Program-made: the position numbers and the translations under genes
Shown: piece by piece, positions 50,302 to 58,546 of the stretch
How the letters are laid out: each line of letters opens with the position of its first letter
Position numbering within the stretch: the stretch's first letter is position 1
Source of the DNA: JAPPLB01 sp965218555
Lineage (GTDB): Bacteria > Acidobacteriota > Terriglobia > Bryobacterales > UBA6623
Reading direction: 5' to 3'
Assembly (NCBI GenBank): GCA_965218555.1
Contig: OZ244625.1
Span: 682,001-746,000, forward strand
Length of the DNA stretch: 64,000 nucleotides
The notes under the pieces: model-generated
The model's input: only the letters and a program-made list of their open reading frames with translations
Told to the model about the DNA's origin: nothing
The model's database searches: none

Positions 50302-50335
50302 ATGGCCCGTGCTAACCCCACGGGCCATTTTCGTT
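50302..50335 (+). terminator. Terminator/attenuator between promoter and NYN gene
   Basis: ATGGCCCGT (50302-50310) pairs perfectly with ACGGGCCAT (50320-50328) around a nine-base loop, followed by TTTCGTT. It lies 20 bases before the ATG of the NYN gene, so most transcripts from the promoter should stop here unless antitermination occurs. Confidence 0.6.
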
Positions 50336-50354
50336 GTGTGGGAGGGCGTCGCAC

Positions 50355-50918
50355 ATGATGCGAGTTTCAGCGGTCTTCATTGACGGTGGGTACCTTGAAA
50401 AGGTTCTACGGCACGATCACGGTGAGCCCAAAATCGACTTTGAGAAGCTGGCCCATACCATGTGCGAGCCAAACGAACTCCTACGGGCCTACTACTATCA
50501 CTGCTTGCCCTACCAGAGCAACCAGCCAACCCCCGAAGAACGATCACGCTACTCCAACAGGCGGCGCTTCACGACCGCTCTCTCGCATCTTCCCAGGTTC
50601 GAGGTCAGGCTTGGGAAGCTCGCGTATCGTGGCAAAGACCATCAAGGAAGGCCGATTTTTCAACAGAAGCAGGTTGACTGCATGGTAGGTGTGGATATGG
50701 CCCTGCTCACAGGCAAAGGCAGGATCAGTGCTGTTGCTGTTTTCACCGGCGACAGCGACCTCGTACCTGCCATTGAAGCCGTGAAGTCCGAAGGTGTCGT
50801 TGTGACTTTGTGGCACAGGAACTCGTCCCAGACCCTCCCCAGTCGGGAACTCTTCGAGTTGGCGGATGAGCGACGAGAACTGAAGGCCGACATCGTGAAC
50901 CGACTCCTGATGTCATAA
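50355..50918 (+). CDS. NYN-domain (LabA/DUF88-like) nuclease
   Basis: A 187-residue PIN-like protein. The NYN fold appears as SAVFIDGGYLEKVL (first Asp of the metal site), DCMVGVDMALLT (central Asp), and VAVFTGDSDLVPAIEAVKSEG (GDSD motif), followed by VVVTLWHR. These acidic residues are expected to bind Mg2+ for RNA cleavage. The start is ATG at 50355, eight bases after GGAGGG. Base composition is noticeably less GC-rich than the neighbours, and an IS21-like element lies upstream, so it may have been acquired. Its own operator and attenuator suggest tight control; a defence or RNA-turnover role is inference. Confidence 0.85.
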   Translation: MMRVSAVFIDGGYLEKVLRHDHGEPKIDFEKLAHTMCEPNELLRAYYYHCLPYQSNQPTPEERSRYSNRRRFTTALSHLPRFEVRLGKLAYRGKDHQGRPIFQQKQVDCMVGVDMALLTGKGRISAVAVFTGDSDLVPAIEAVKSEGVVVTLWHRNSSQTLPSRELFELADERRELKADIVNRLLMS

Positions 50919-51053
50919 ACCCTGCCAATCTCCATCTCCATCAAGGCAGCGACACAAGCTCAGGCGACTTATACTGAGTGCCGCTGAAACTGAACGCGCC
51001 GACCCTGGGATCGCAGAAGGTTGCTCCCTTGACGCCGGCCGCCAGGAGACTCC

Positions 51054-51317
51054 GTGCCCGACGCCACCGACGAACTTGTCACTGTCTTTTCTTCTCGAAG
51101 CCACTCGGCCGAAATCGAGGCGGAAGCCATCCATGGCCTGCTTGAATCCTCCGGGATCGAGTCGCTGATCGTTCGTGAGAACGTCCTCGAAATGCCCGTC
51201 GGCCGCGTGTCGGTGAAGGTTTTTTCTTCGTATAAAGAGGAAACCGAGCAGTTGATTCAAGCCGTTCGCGTTCCGCAAGACAGCGGAGACGAAGATGGCG
51301 GAGACGGCGAGGAATGA
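51054..51317 (+). CDS. DUF2007-like small signalling protein
   Basis: An 87-residue protein with the DUF2007 pattern: VTVFSSRSHSAEIEAEAIHGLLESSGIES on the strand-helix unit, then VSVKVFSSYKEETEQLIQAV. The acidic tail (GDEDGGDGEE) is likely disordered. The family is described as putative signal-transducing, but its role is unknown. Start is GTG at 51054, preceded by AGGAGA. Its stop overlaps the start of the phosphatase gene by four bases. Confidence 0.75.
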   Translation: MPDATDELVTVFSSRSHSAEIEAEAIHGLLESSGIESLIVRENVLEMPVGRVSVKVFSSYKEETEQLIQAVRVPQDSGDEDGGDGEE

Positions 51318-52939
51318 GCCGGTTCCTGGCGTTCGCGCTGCTGGGCGTCCTGACAATCGGAGTCATCGCAATCGAAAAACCAACTCCGGTTCGCCCCAAG
51401 CTCGTCGTACTGCTCGTCATTGACCAACTTCGTTACGACTACCTCACACGCTTCGATGATCTCTTCAACGGCGGCTTTCGGCGGCTGCTCGACGACGGGG
51501 CCATCTTCACCAACGCCAAGTTCCAACACGCCATTACGCTGACGTCCCCCGGACACGCCACCATCTCGACCGGCCGTCACCCCGCAACGCATGGCATCAC
51601 CGCCAACAACCGCTACGACCCAAAATACGGCAAGCGCGTCGGCGCCGTGTACGACCCGTCCGAACAAGCGGTGGGAGGCGCGGGCAGCACCTCATCCCCG
51701 CGCATTCTTGAAGCGCCCGCTTTAGGCGACCGGCTGAAGGCCTCGCATCCTGAAGCCAAGGTTGTCGCCGTCTCGACGAAAGACCGCTCGGCGATTCTGC
51801 TGGCCGGCAAGAAGGCGGACGGCGCTTACTGGCTCTCGGTCGATTGCGGCTGTTTTGTAACGAGCAGCTACTACCAAACAGCGGCTCCGCGGTGGCTTGC
51901 CGCTTTCAACTTGCGGCAACTCGCAGACAGTTTCTACGGGGAAACGTGGAAACCCTTTCTCCAGGATCGCTCGGTGTACGAGCGGTACTCGAGAAGAGAT
52001 GATTTCCCCAGCGAGAAGCGCGGACTCCACACGGCTTTCCCGCACCGCCTTCGAGGGAACCCCCCGGATCGGGAATTCTACGACGACCTGATGAACTCGG
52101 CGCTCGGCGACGAGATCGTGCTCGCGTCGGCTATCGCGGCCATCGAGGGCCACGAACTCGGAGCCGACGACACTCCCGACCTGCTCGCCGTGAGTTTCGC
52201 GGGCGTCGATCGCGTAGGACACGACTTCGGGCCGTTCAGCCAAGAAGCCATGGATCAGATCCTGCGGCTCGATTACGTCCTAGGCCGCCTATTCGATGAG
52301 TTGGACGAACGGATCGGGCTGCGTCAAACCGCCATCGCCCTGACGGCCGACCATGGCGTGCTGCCTCTGGTGGAGCATCTCGCCCTACAGGGAACGAGGG
52401 CGAAACGATTCCCAAAGACTCTGATCCCTGACGCGGTGAACCGCGCCATCAACAAAAAGCACCCCGGTGCCGGGGAGGTGGTCGCCTATTTCGACCCGCC
52501 GCACATCTTCTTCGATCTCGAGCGCCTTGAGGCGTTGGGCGTCTCACGGGCGGAGGCGGAGGAACTCGGCCGCCAAGCCATCCTCGAAACCGGGTACGTC
52601 GAAAAGGTCTATCGTCATTCTGATTTGCAAGGAGAGGCGTCTGGCGATGCGATCGAAAAGCTCTATCGCAACTCCTTCTACCCGCCGCGCAGCCAGCATC
52701 TCATCGTCCAAATCAAAAAAAACCACTACGTCGACCGATCACAGGGCAGCACCGGCCATGGCAGCCCGTACGAGTATGACCGCCATGTGCCGATCGTGTT
52801 CCTGGGTGGGAGTATCCCGTCAGGCCGATTCAGCGAAGCAGCGGGCCCCGAAGACGTGGCGCCAACGCTTGCCCGCATTCTCGGAGTTCCCATGCCGCCC
52901 GAGACAGACGGGCGGCTGCTGCAAGAAGTCCTGCGTTGA
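51314..52939 (+). CDS. PafA-type alkaline phosphatase
   Basis: A 541-residue exported hydrolase of the alkaline phosphatase superfamily. An N-terminal hydrophobic segment (LAFALLGVLTIGVIA) is a signal peptide or anchor. The first metal Asp is in LLVIDQLRYDYL, nucleophile Thr in ITLTSPGHATISTGRHPATHGI, with Asp in VSFAGVDRVGHDFGP, Asp-His in LTADHGVLP and the final His region GSPYEYDRHVPIVFLGG. This order is typical of PafA-like periplasmic phosphatases and related phosphodiesterases. It is translationally coupled to the DUF2007 gene. Confidence 0.88.
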   Translation: MSRFLAFALLGVLTIGVIAIEKPTPVRPKLVVLLVIDQLRYDYLTRFDDLFNGGFRRLLDDGAIFTNAKFQHAITLTSPGHATISTGRHPATHGITANNRYDPKYGKRVGAVYDPSEQAVGGAGSTSSPRILEAPALGDRLKASHPEAKVVAVSTKDRSAILLAGKKADGAYWLSVDCGCFVTSSYYQTAAPRWLAAFNLRQLADSFYGETWKPFLQDRSVYERYSRRDDFPSEKRGLHTAFPHRLRGNPPDREFYDDLMNSALGDEIVLASAIAAIEGHELGADDTPDLLAVSFAGVDRVGHDFGPFSQEAMDQILRLDYVLGRLFDELDERIGLRQTAIALTADHGVLPLVEHLALQGTRAKRFPKTLIPDAVNRAINKKHPGAGEVVAYFDPPHIFFDLERLEALGVSRAEAEELGRQAILETGYVEKVYRHSDLQGEASGDAIEKLYRNSFYPPRSQHLIVQIKKNHYVDRSQGSTGHGSPYEYDRHVPIVFLGGSIPSGRFSEAAGPEDVAPTLARILGVPMPPETDGRLLQEVLR

Positions 52940-52972
52940 GTCCTGGCTTTCAGGTATACCCGCAGCGCGTAC

Positions 52973-53566
52973 TCACAGCTCCAGAAGGTGTCCCTGCTTG
53001 CCAACGTTGCGGCCAACGGTCTCGCCGATCTTCACCTCATTGCCCGCCGCTTCATGAATGTGGCCACAGAAAAAAAACCTCGGCTGCTCGGCTTCGATGA
53101 ACTCACGTACCTTGGGGCTGCCGAAGTGCTGCCAAGGCTTCACGCCATCAAGATCCGTGTCGGCCGGTGGCGCGTGACAGACCAAGACCATCGGTGACAG
53201 CCCCGCGAACTTCGTCAACCGCTCCGCGAGTTGATCCTCGCTGAACTCGCCCGGAGTGCTGAACGGTGTGCGATTCGAATAGCCGAGTCCGGCGAAGTGC
53301 CATCCGTTTACCTCGAAGACCTGACCGTGAAAGTTCCGAAAACCGTGATCCTCGCAAAACATCGCGATCTGGTCGGCGGATTCGTGGTTGCCCGGCAATA
53401 CCCACAACTTCTCGCCGAGTGGTTTGAGAACCCTCGCACAGTCGGACAGGCCTCTGGCCCACGTGACGAGATCGCCGGCCGAGATGTAGATATCGGCGTC
53501 CTGGCTCACCACCCGCGCAAGCTGACTCAGATCGTTGTGGATGTCAGAAAAAATCTGGATGCGCAT
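52973..53566 (-). CDS. Metallophosphoesterase
   Basis: A 197-residue calcineurin-like phosphoesterase. All metal motifs are present: IFSDIHND (D-x-H), ISAGDLV (G-D), LPGNHES (G-N-H-E), VCHAPP (H) and FCGHIHE (G-H-x-H). No signal peptide, so cytoplasmic. Single-domain proteins of this type hydrolyse phosphodiesters or nucleotides; the physiological substrate is unknown. It is convergent with the PafA-type gene. Confidence 0.9.
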   Translation of the reverse strand: MRIQIFSDIHNDLSQLARVVSQDADIYISAGDLVTWARGLSDCARVLKPLGEKLWVLPGNHESADQIAMFCEDHGFRNFHGQVFEVNGWHFAGLGYSNRTPFSTPGEFSEDQLAERLTKFAGLSPMVLVCHAPPADTDLDGVKPWQHFGSPKVREFIEAEQPRFFFCGHIHEAAGNEVKIGETVGRNVGKQGHLLEL

Positions 53567-53607
53567 TGCGATATACCTCGCAGGTCCAGTCTAACGAAAC
53601 CGGCTAA

Positions 53608-53784
53608 CCTGCATTTCTCACCACGTGGCGAGGCTGAAGTGCGTGAGAGGGCCGTCAGGACGAAGCGCGAGCCGCTTGGCGCGCGCAGGTGTACTTGACC
53701 CTACATCGAGCACGCCAAGCAAGCGCAACGAAGTCATGGCGGTCGTATCGCGTGCTTCCCCCGTCAGGTGGGGAGAAATGCAGG
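53608..53784. mobile_element. 177-bp MITE-like element with 20-base inverted ends
   Basis: CCTGCATTTCTCACCACGTG (53608-53627) and the reverse complement of 53765-53784 (CCTGCATTTCTCCCCACCTG) match at 18 of 20 positions. The interior has no reading frame of note. Flanking bases CTAA and CCAA are close to, but not, a perfect four-base target duplication. Size and structure fit a miniature inverted-repeat transposable element; the parental family (IS1380-like ends?) is a guess. Confidence 0.55.
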
Positions 53785-53915
53785 CCAATCTGTTTCGGGG
53801 AATCCCTGCAGATTCCGTCCGTGGACGTACGTCCGCCGGCGGCGGAGCCAGCGCCAATCCCGTTCCTGAGAGAAACGCAAAAGCAGCCTGCCAGTCATAG
53901 CCCGGAGCCTCTTTA

Positions 53916-53945
53916 TTGACACTCCATCGATTCCTGTGATACCAC
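53916..53945 (+). promoter_or_regulatory. Candidate promoter of the nuo operon
   Basis: Perfect -35 TTGACA (53916-53921), 18-base spacer, and a weak -10 TACCAC (53940-53945) preceded by TGTGA. It lies 66 bases before the nuoC start. Confidence 0.35.
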
Positions 53946-54010
53946 TTAGGTTCGCTTTCTGAGCTAGCGCCCGCTGTTGTCATTCGAACAGGCTTCGGGG
54001 CACGCACAAG

Positions 54011-54733
54011 ATGGACGAAGATAAGAAGCCTGAGGCGCAAACTCCCCCCGCAGCAACACAACCGAAAGCCGAGCCGGAGAAAGACGCCTCGGCCGAAGCT
54101 GCCTCTGCCGGAGCGCCCAAGCCCTCCGAGACGGCGCCCGCTGCAAGACCGGGTGCAGCCGAGAAACCCACCGCTAAAGCGAGACCCCCTGCACCGAAGC
54201 CGCCGCCGAAGAAAGCTCCTGCCGTCATGGAGGTCGAGCCGTGGCAAGGACCCCTCGTTGACGCGCTCAAGGAACGGTTCGGCGATGCGATCAGGGAGTT
54301 CTCGACCTACCGCGGCCAGGATTTCCTTGTGGCCGACTTATCCTCGGTCGTCTCGATCATCAAGTACTTGAAGCTCGAAGAGGGTTTCGATTACCTCGTC
54401 GATATCACTGCGGTCGACAACCCCGAGAGGGAGAAGCGGTTCGAAGTCATCTGGATCATTTATTCCTTCGCCAAGAATATGCGTGTCCGGCTCAAGGCAA
54501 CCGTGGGAGAGGACGAGAAACCGAACACGGCGACTACCGTCCACCAGGCGGCCGACTGGCTGGAGCGCGAAGTCTTCGACATGTATGGTATCGAGTTCGA
54601 AGGCCACCCGAACATGACGCGCATCCTGCTGCCGGACGAATGGCAAGGCTACCCCTTGCGCAAGGACTACTCCATCATCCGGCAGGACCAGGACTGGGTT
54701 CGCGAGAACCTGCAGATCGAGAGCGCTCAATAA
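54011..54733 (+). CDS. nuoC: NADH-quinone oxidoreductase subunit C with long N-terminal extension
   Basis: Peripheral-arm subunit of complex I (30-kDa type), 240 residues. The conserved domain starts near residue 73 and contains FDYLVDITAVDNPEREKRFEVIWIIYS and the signature EREVFDMYGIEFEGHPNMTRILLPDEW, ending LRKDYSI. Residues 1-72 are an unusual low-complexity extension of Ala, Pro, Lys and Glu. This is the first gene of the cluster; nuoA and nuoB, normally upstream, are absent. The stop codon overlaps the nuoD start by one base (TAATG). Confidence 0.95.
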   Translation: MDEDKKPEAQTPPAATQPKAEPEKDASAEAASAGAPKPSETAPAARPGAAEKPTAKARPPAPKPPPKKAPAVMEVEPWQGPLVDALKERFGDAIREFSTYRGQDFLVADLSSVVSIIKYLKLEEGFDYLVDITAVDNPEREKRFEVIWIIYSFAKNMRVRLKATVGEDEKPNTATTVHQAADWLEREVFDMYGIEFEGHPNMTRILLPDEWQGYPLRKDYSIIRQDQDWVRENLQIESAQ

Positions 54734-55848
54734 TGGCGACGTCAACAACGTTTCTCGACACCAATGAACTGGTCCTCAATATGGGTCCGCAGCACCCTTC
54801 CACGCACGGCGTGTTGCGCGTGATCCTCAAGCTCGACGGTGAGAAGGTGCTGGGCACGGAGTGCGTCATCGGCTACCTGCACCGCGGTGTTGAGAAGATC
54901 GCCGAAAACCGCACCTACCAACAGTTCGCGCCCTACGTCGATCGCATGGACTATGTGGCGGCCGTTTCGAACGGCCTGGGCTACTGCATGGCGGTGGAAA
55001 CCCTCGGCGGGATTGAAGTTCCTGAGCGCGCCCAATGCGTCCGCGTCATCCTGACGGAGCTGAATCGGATCGCGAGCCACTTGCTATGGCTCGGGACGCA
55101 CGCCCTCGACATCGGCGCGATGACACCGGTCTTCTACTGCTTCCGGGAGCGCGAAGAGGTTCTCAAGATCTTCGAGAAGTATTGCGGCGCACGCCTGACC
55201 ACCCACGCGTTCCGCATCGGCGGCCTGCAGTACGAGACCTACGACACCTTCGAGAAAGACTGCCATGCCTTCTGCGATTGGTTCGAGAAGAAGGTCGAAG
55301 AATACGAAGAGTTGCTGACGGCCAACCGCATCTGGGTCGGCCGTACCAAGGGTGTCGGCATCCTCAATGCCGAGTCCTGCAAAGCCTACGGCGTGACGGG
55401 CCCCGTACTGCGGGCGGCGGGCGTCGAATGGGACCTGCGCAAGGCCCAGCCCTACTGTGGTTACGAGAAGTACGACTTCGACATCCCGACCTGCGCCAAC
55501 GGCGACACCTACGACCGCTACATCGTGCGGATGCAGGAATTCCGTCAGTCGGTTCGGATCATCCGCCAGGCGGTCGATAGCCTGCCGGGCGGTCCCATCA
55601 AGGGTAGGGTTTCCAAAGTTTTCAAGCCCCCGGTCGGCGAAGCCTATGCGTCGATCGAAGCTCCGAAAGGCGAGTTGGGCTATTACATCGTGTCGGACGG
55701 CTCGACGCAGCCCTACCGCGTTCGCGTTCGGCCGCCGTCGTTCGTGAATCTTCAGGCGCTCGACGAAATGTGCCGCGGCTCGCTGGTCGCCGACGTCGTG
55801 GCGATTATCGGCACCATTGATATCGTGTTGGGAGAGGTGGACCGCTAA
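54733..55848 (+). CDS. nuoD: NADH-quinone oxidoreductase subunit D
   Basis: The 49-kDa-type subunit (371 residues) that forms the quinone site with NuoB. Landmarks are LNMGPQHPSTHGVLRV, GYLHRGVEKIAENRTY, DRMDYVAAVSNGLGY, LNRIASHLLWLG and the C-terminal GSLVADVVAIIGTIDIVLGEVDR. The ATG at 54733 shares a base with the nuoC stop. It is full length and shows all segments lining the quinone cavity. Confidence 0.97.
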   Translation: MATSTTFLDTNELVLNMGPQHPSTHGVLRVILKLDGEKVLGTECVIGYLHRGVEKIAENRTYQQFAPYVDRMDYVAAVSNGLGYCMAVETLGGIEVPERAQCVRVILTELNRIASHLLWLGTHALDIGAMTPVFYCFREREEVLKIFEKYCGARLTTHAFRIGGLQYETYDTFEKDCHAFCDWFEKKVEEYEELLTANRIWVGRTKGVGILNAESCKAYGVTGPVLRAAGVEWDLRKAQPYCGYEKYDFDIPTCANGDTYDRYIVRMQEFRQSVRIIRQAVDSLPGGPIKGRVSKVFKPPVGEAYASIEAPKGELGYYIVSDGSTQPYRVRVRPPSFVNLQALDEMCRGSLVADVVAIIGTIDIVLGEVDR

Positions 55849-55867
55849 GGACCGCGAGACGACTCTG

Positions 55868-57046
55868 ATGGAAGAGATCCTCAACAACCCCTACCTGCAC
55901 CCGATCATCGCGACCCTTCTGATCGTCGCGGTGTTCCCGCTGGTCGCCGGCTACATGGTGCTGGCCGAGCGCAAAGTGCTCGCGGATTTGCAGGTGCGCT
56001 TGGGGCCGATGCGAGTAGGTCCGTACGGGTTCCTGCAGCCTCTGGCGGACGCCTTCAAGCTGATGCTCAAGGAAGACATCATTCCGGTCGCCGCCGATAA
56101 ATGGATCTTCTGGGGCGCGCCCGTTCTCTCGACGTTTACTGCTTTGACGGCATTCGCCGTGATGCCCTTCAGCGACAAGTTCTACGTCGCCGACGTCAAC
56201 ATCGGGATTCTGTTCATCCTGGCGATGTCATCGTTGGGCATTCTCGGGTTGATCCTCGGCGGCTGGTCGTCGAACAGCAAATACTCCCTGCTCGGCGCGC
56301 TGCGCTCCGCGGCGCAGATGGTGAGTTATGAAGTGCCTCTGGGATTTACAATTGTCACCGCTCTCATGGTCGCCGAGACGCTGAGCATGCAGGGCATCGT
56401 ACAGTCTCAGCTCGACAAGGGAGTGTGGATCGCCTTCTCGAATTACGGCCTGATGCTGATCCCGGCGGTGGTGTTCTTCATCTCAGCCGTGGCCGAGACC
56501 AATCGTGCGCCGTTTGATTTGCCGGAAGCGGAATCGGAAATCGTCGCCGGCTTCCACACCGAATACAGCGGCTTCCGGTTTGCCCTCTACTTCCTCGCCG
56601 AATACGCCAGCATCTTCGTGATCTGCGGCATTGCGGTCACGGTCTTCTTCGGCGGGTGGTTGCGGCCCTTCGCAAACGTCGGCTTTCTGGAAACGCCGCT
56701 GAATGTCGTCTTCCCGATTCTGCTGTTCGTCGTGATTGGCGCCGGCTGCGCCCTGGGCGCGGCACGAGTCATGCTGGCCTATGAGAAAGCCATCATGGGC
56801 GTCCTGGCCTTGACGATGTTTCTCGCCGCCGGCTTGTTCGCCGTCCCGATGATCAACGAGTTGATCATCGGATTCTTCTGGTTTCTCTTCAAGGTTCTGG
56901 TTTTCATCTACGTATTTATTTGGGTGCGTGGAACGTTTCCACGATTCCGCTATGACCAGCTCATGCAGGTAGGCTGGAAGTACCTGATCCCCATTAGCAT
57001 GGGGGGGCTGATCGTCAACGGGATCGTACTGTTGTTTACGTCGTGA
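55868..57046 (+). CDS. nuoH: NADH-quinone oxidoreductase subunit H
   Basis: Membrane-arm subunit (392 residues) next to the quinone chamber. Typical segments are YMVLAERKVLADLQVRLGPMRVGPYG, AETNRAPFDLPEAESEIVAGFHTEYSG and RGTFPRFRYDQLMQVGWKYLIPIS, with about eight to nine helices. The start is ATG 55868. It follows nuoD after 19 bases, so nuoE, nuoF and nuoG, which often separate D and H, are missing. Confidence 0.97.
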   Translation: MEEILNNPYLHPIIATLLIVAVFPLVAGYMVLAERKVLADLQVRLGPMRVGPYGFLQPLADAFKLMLKEDIIPVAADKWIFWGAPVLSTFTALTAFAVMPFSDKFYVADVNIGILFILAMSSLGILGLILGGWSSNSKYSLLGALRSAAQMVSYEVPLGFTIVTALMVAETLSMQGIVQSQLDKGVWIAFSNYGLMLIPAVVFFISAVAETNRAPFDLPEAESEIVAGFHTEYSGFRFALYFLAEYASIFVICGIAVTVFFGGWLRPFANVGFLETPLNVVFPILLFVVIGAGCALGAARVMLAYEKAIMGVLALTMFLAAGLFAVPMINELIIGFFWFLFKVLVFIYVFIWVRGTFPRFRYDQLMQVGWKYLIPISMGGLIVNGIVLLFTS

Positions 57047-57066
57047 GTGGGGGATAGAATCAAGAC

Positions 57067-57522
57067 ATGAAGGAGTTTCTGAAAGCCATCTTCCTCGTCG
57101 ACCTCGTAAAGGGATTGGCGGTTACATTCCGCAATCAGAAGCCCTCGCTGATCTACACCGAGCAATACCCGAAAGAGCGGCCGCTTGTGGCCGAGCGTTA
57201 CCGTGGCGCACCGCGGCTGAACGTTCATCCCGACACGGATCAGACGCTGTGCATCGCCTGCAACCTGTGCGCTTTGGCGTGTCCCGAGCAACTGATCGTT
57301 GTCGGCGCCGAGCGCAACAAAGAGACGCGCCGTAAGGAACTGACCACATTCATCTACGACACGTCCCGCTGCATGTTCTGCGGGCTTTGCGAAGACGCCT
57401 GTCCGGTCGACGCTCTGGAGTTGACTCAGGATTTCGAGTTGGCTTCTTACACTCGGGAAGGCGCGATCTGGGATCGCCAGATGCTCGAAGAAGGACCCCT
57501 CCCGACGGAGTACAAACACTAG
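57067..57522 (+). CDS. nuoI: NADH-quinone oxidoreductase subunit I
   Basis: The 151-residue iron-sulfur subunit that carries clusters N6a and N6b. Two complete 4Fe-4S motifs are visible: CIACNLCALACP and CMFCGLCEDACP, the latter followed by VDALELTQDFELASYTRE, which is diagnostic for NuoI. It lies 20 bases after nuoH. It would pass electrons from the arm to NuoB, whose gene is not nearby. Confidence 0.96.
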   Translation: MKEFLKAIFLVDLVKGLAVTFRNQKPSLIYTEQYPKERPLVAERYRGAPRLNVHPDTDQTLCIACNLCALACPEQLIVVGAERNKETRRKELTTFIYDTSRCMFCGLCEDACPVDALELTQDFELASYTREGAIWDRQMLEEGPLPTEYKH

Positions 57523-57650
57523 TTTCAAAAGGCTGCTTCGGCGCTGCCGATCGGCCTGCAAGAGCGGCGAAGTTTCCAGCCCTTCGCCAGACGGATTTGA
57601 TGTATCCTGGGTAACTCGTTTTTGAGAAGCCTCGCGGCTTTCGTTCAGTC

Positions 57651-58178
57651 ATGCAGCTAGACAGCATCCTGTTTTACCTCTTCGCCGTCCAGATCCTGTT
57701 CAGCGCCTTGATGACGATCACACGCCGCAACGTCGTGTATTCGGCGGTGTGGCTGATCAGCACCCTGGTCGGCGTGGCGGGCATCTACCTGCTGCAAGGC
57801 GCCGAGTTCCTGGCGGGCGTTCAGATCATCCTCTACATCGGCGGTATTACGGTCCTGTTCCTGTTTGTGATCATGCTTGTACCGGTCAGCGAGGAGAGCA
57901 AGCAGCGGCGATTCTCTTCCCAGTTGTGGATCGTGTTGATCGTCACGGTGCTGCTGACGGGCGAGTTGGGCTATTTCTTGTGGCAGGGCGCCGATTCGTT
58001 TCAGATGGGCGAGCCCACTCCGCCGGCTGAGATCGGGACCGTTACCACCAACTCCGAGCAGGTCGGGCAAGTCCTCTTCTCCGAGTACCTGCTGCCGTTC
58101 GAGCTGGCCTCGATCTTGTTGCTGGTCGCGATGATCGGGGCGGTCGTGATGGCAAAAGCACGGCCGGGAGCGGAATAG
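57651..58178 (+). CDS. nuoJ: NADH-quinone oxidoreductase subunit J
   Basis: A 175-residue membrane subunit with five helices. The third-helix region GAEFLAGVQIILYIGGITVLFLFVIMLV, with the conserved EFLA and YIGG, is diagnostic. The gene follows nuoI after 128 bases, the largest gap in the cluster, with no recognised feature in it. Confidence 0.95.
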   Translation: MQLDSILFYLFAVQILFSALMTITRRNVVYSAVWLISTLVGVAGIYLLQGAEFLAGVQIILYIGGITVLFLFVIMLVPVSEESKQRRFSSQLWIVLIVTVLLTGELGYFLWQGADSFQMGEPTPPAEIGTVTTNSEQVGQVLFSEYLLPFELASILLLVAMIGAVVMAKARPGAE

Positions 58179-58212
58179 GTGTAGGCGCAGGGCTGATACG
58201 AGTCAAGACAAG

Positions 58213-58512
58213 ATGCCGGTAACACACTACTTGGTGCTCAGCATGGCGCTGTTGATTATCGGGACGGTCGGCGTCCTGACGCGCCGCAACATCATCATCA
58301 TCTTGATGTCGATCGAACTGATCCTGAATGCGGTGAACATTAATCTTGTTGCATTCTCCGATTACCTGCAGAACATCAACGGTCAGGTATTTACGATCTT
58401 CGTGATCACCGACGCCGCGGCCGAGGCTGCAGTGGGCCTGGGCATCCTGATCGCTCTCTTCCGAAACAAGGAAACTGTGCACGCTGACGAGATCGACATC
58501 ATGCGGTGGTAG
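58213..58512 (+). CDS. nuoK: NADH-quinone oxidoreductase subunit K
   Basis: A 99-residue MnhC/NuoK-type proton-channel subunit with three helices. The two membrane-buried glutamates needed for proton transfer are in ILMSIELILNAVNINLVAF and DAAAEAAVGLGILIALFRN. Complete length and order. Confidence 0.96.
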   Translation: MPVTHYLVLSMALLIIGTVGVLTRRNIIIILMSIELILNAVNINLVAFSDYLQNINGQVFTIFVITDAAAEAAVGLGILIALFRNKETVHADEIDIMRW

Positions 58513-58546
58513 GTGTGCTGAAGAGTTGAAACGAAGCTGAAGATAA

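Larger units (their letters stand above)
49188..50354. other. Long intergenic region containing an IS21-like element and NYN-gene control region
   Basis: More than 1.1 kb without a convincing gene. It contains the 818-bp element at 49278-50095, and then the promoter, palindrome and hairpins in front of the NYN gene. Overlapping open frames on both strands within 49275-50020 are rich in Arg, Pro and Gly and have no family resemblance, as expected for non-coding GC-rich sequence. Confidence 0.6.
53567..54010. other. Region between the metallophosphoesterase and nuoC
   Basis: This 444-base region contains the 177-bp inverted-repeat element at 53608-53784 and a probable promoter for the nuo operon. 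No gene is recognised. Confidence 0.5.
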
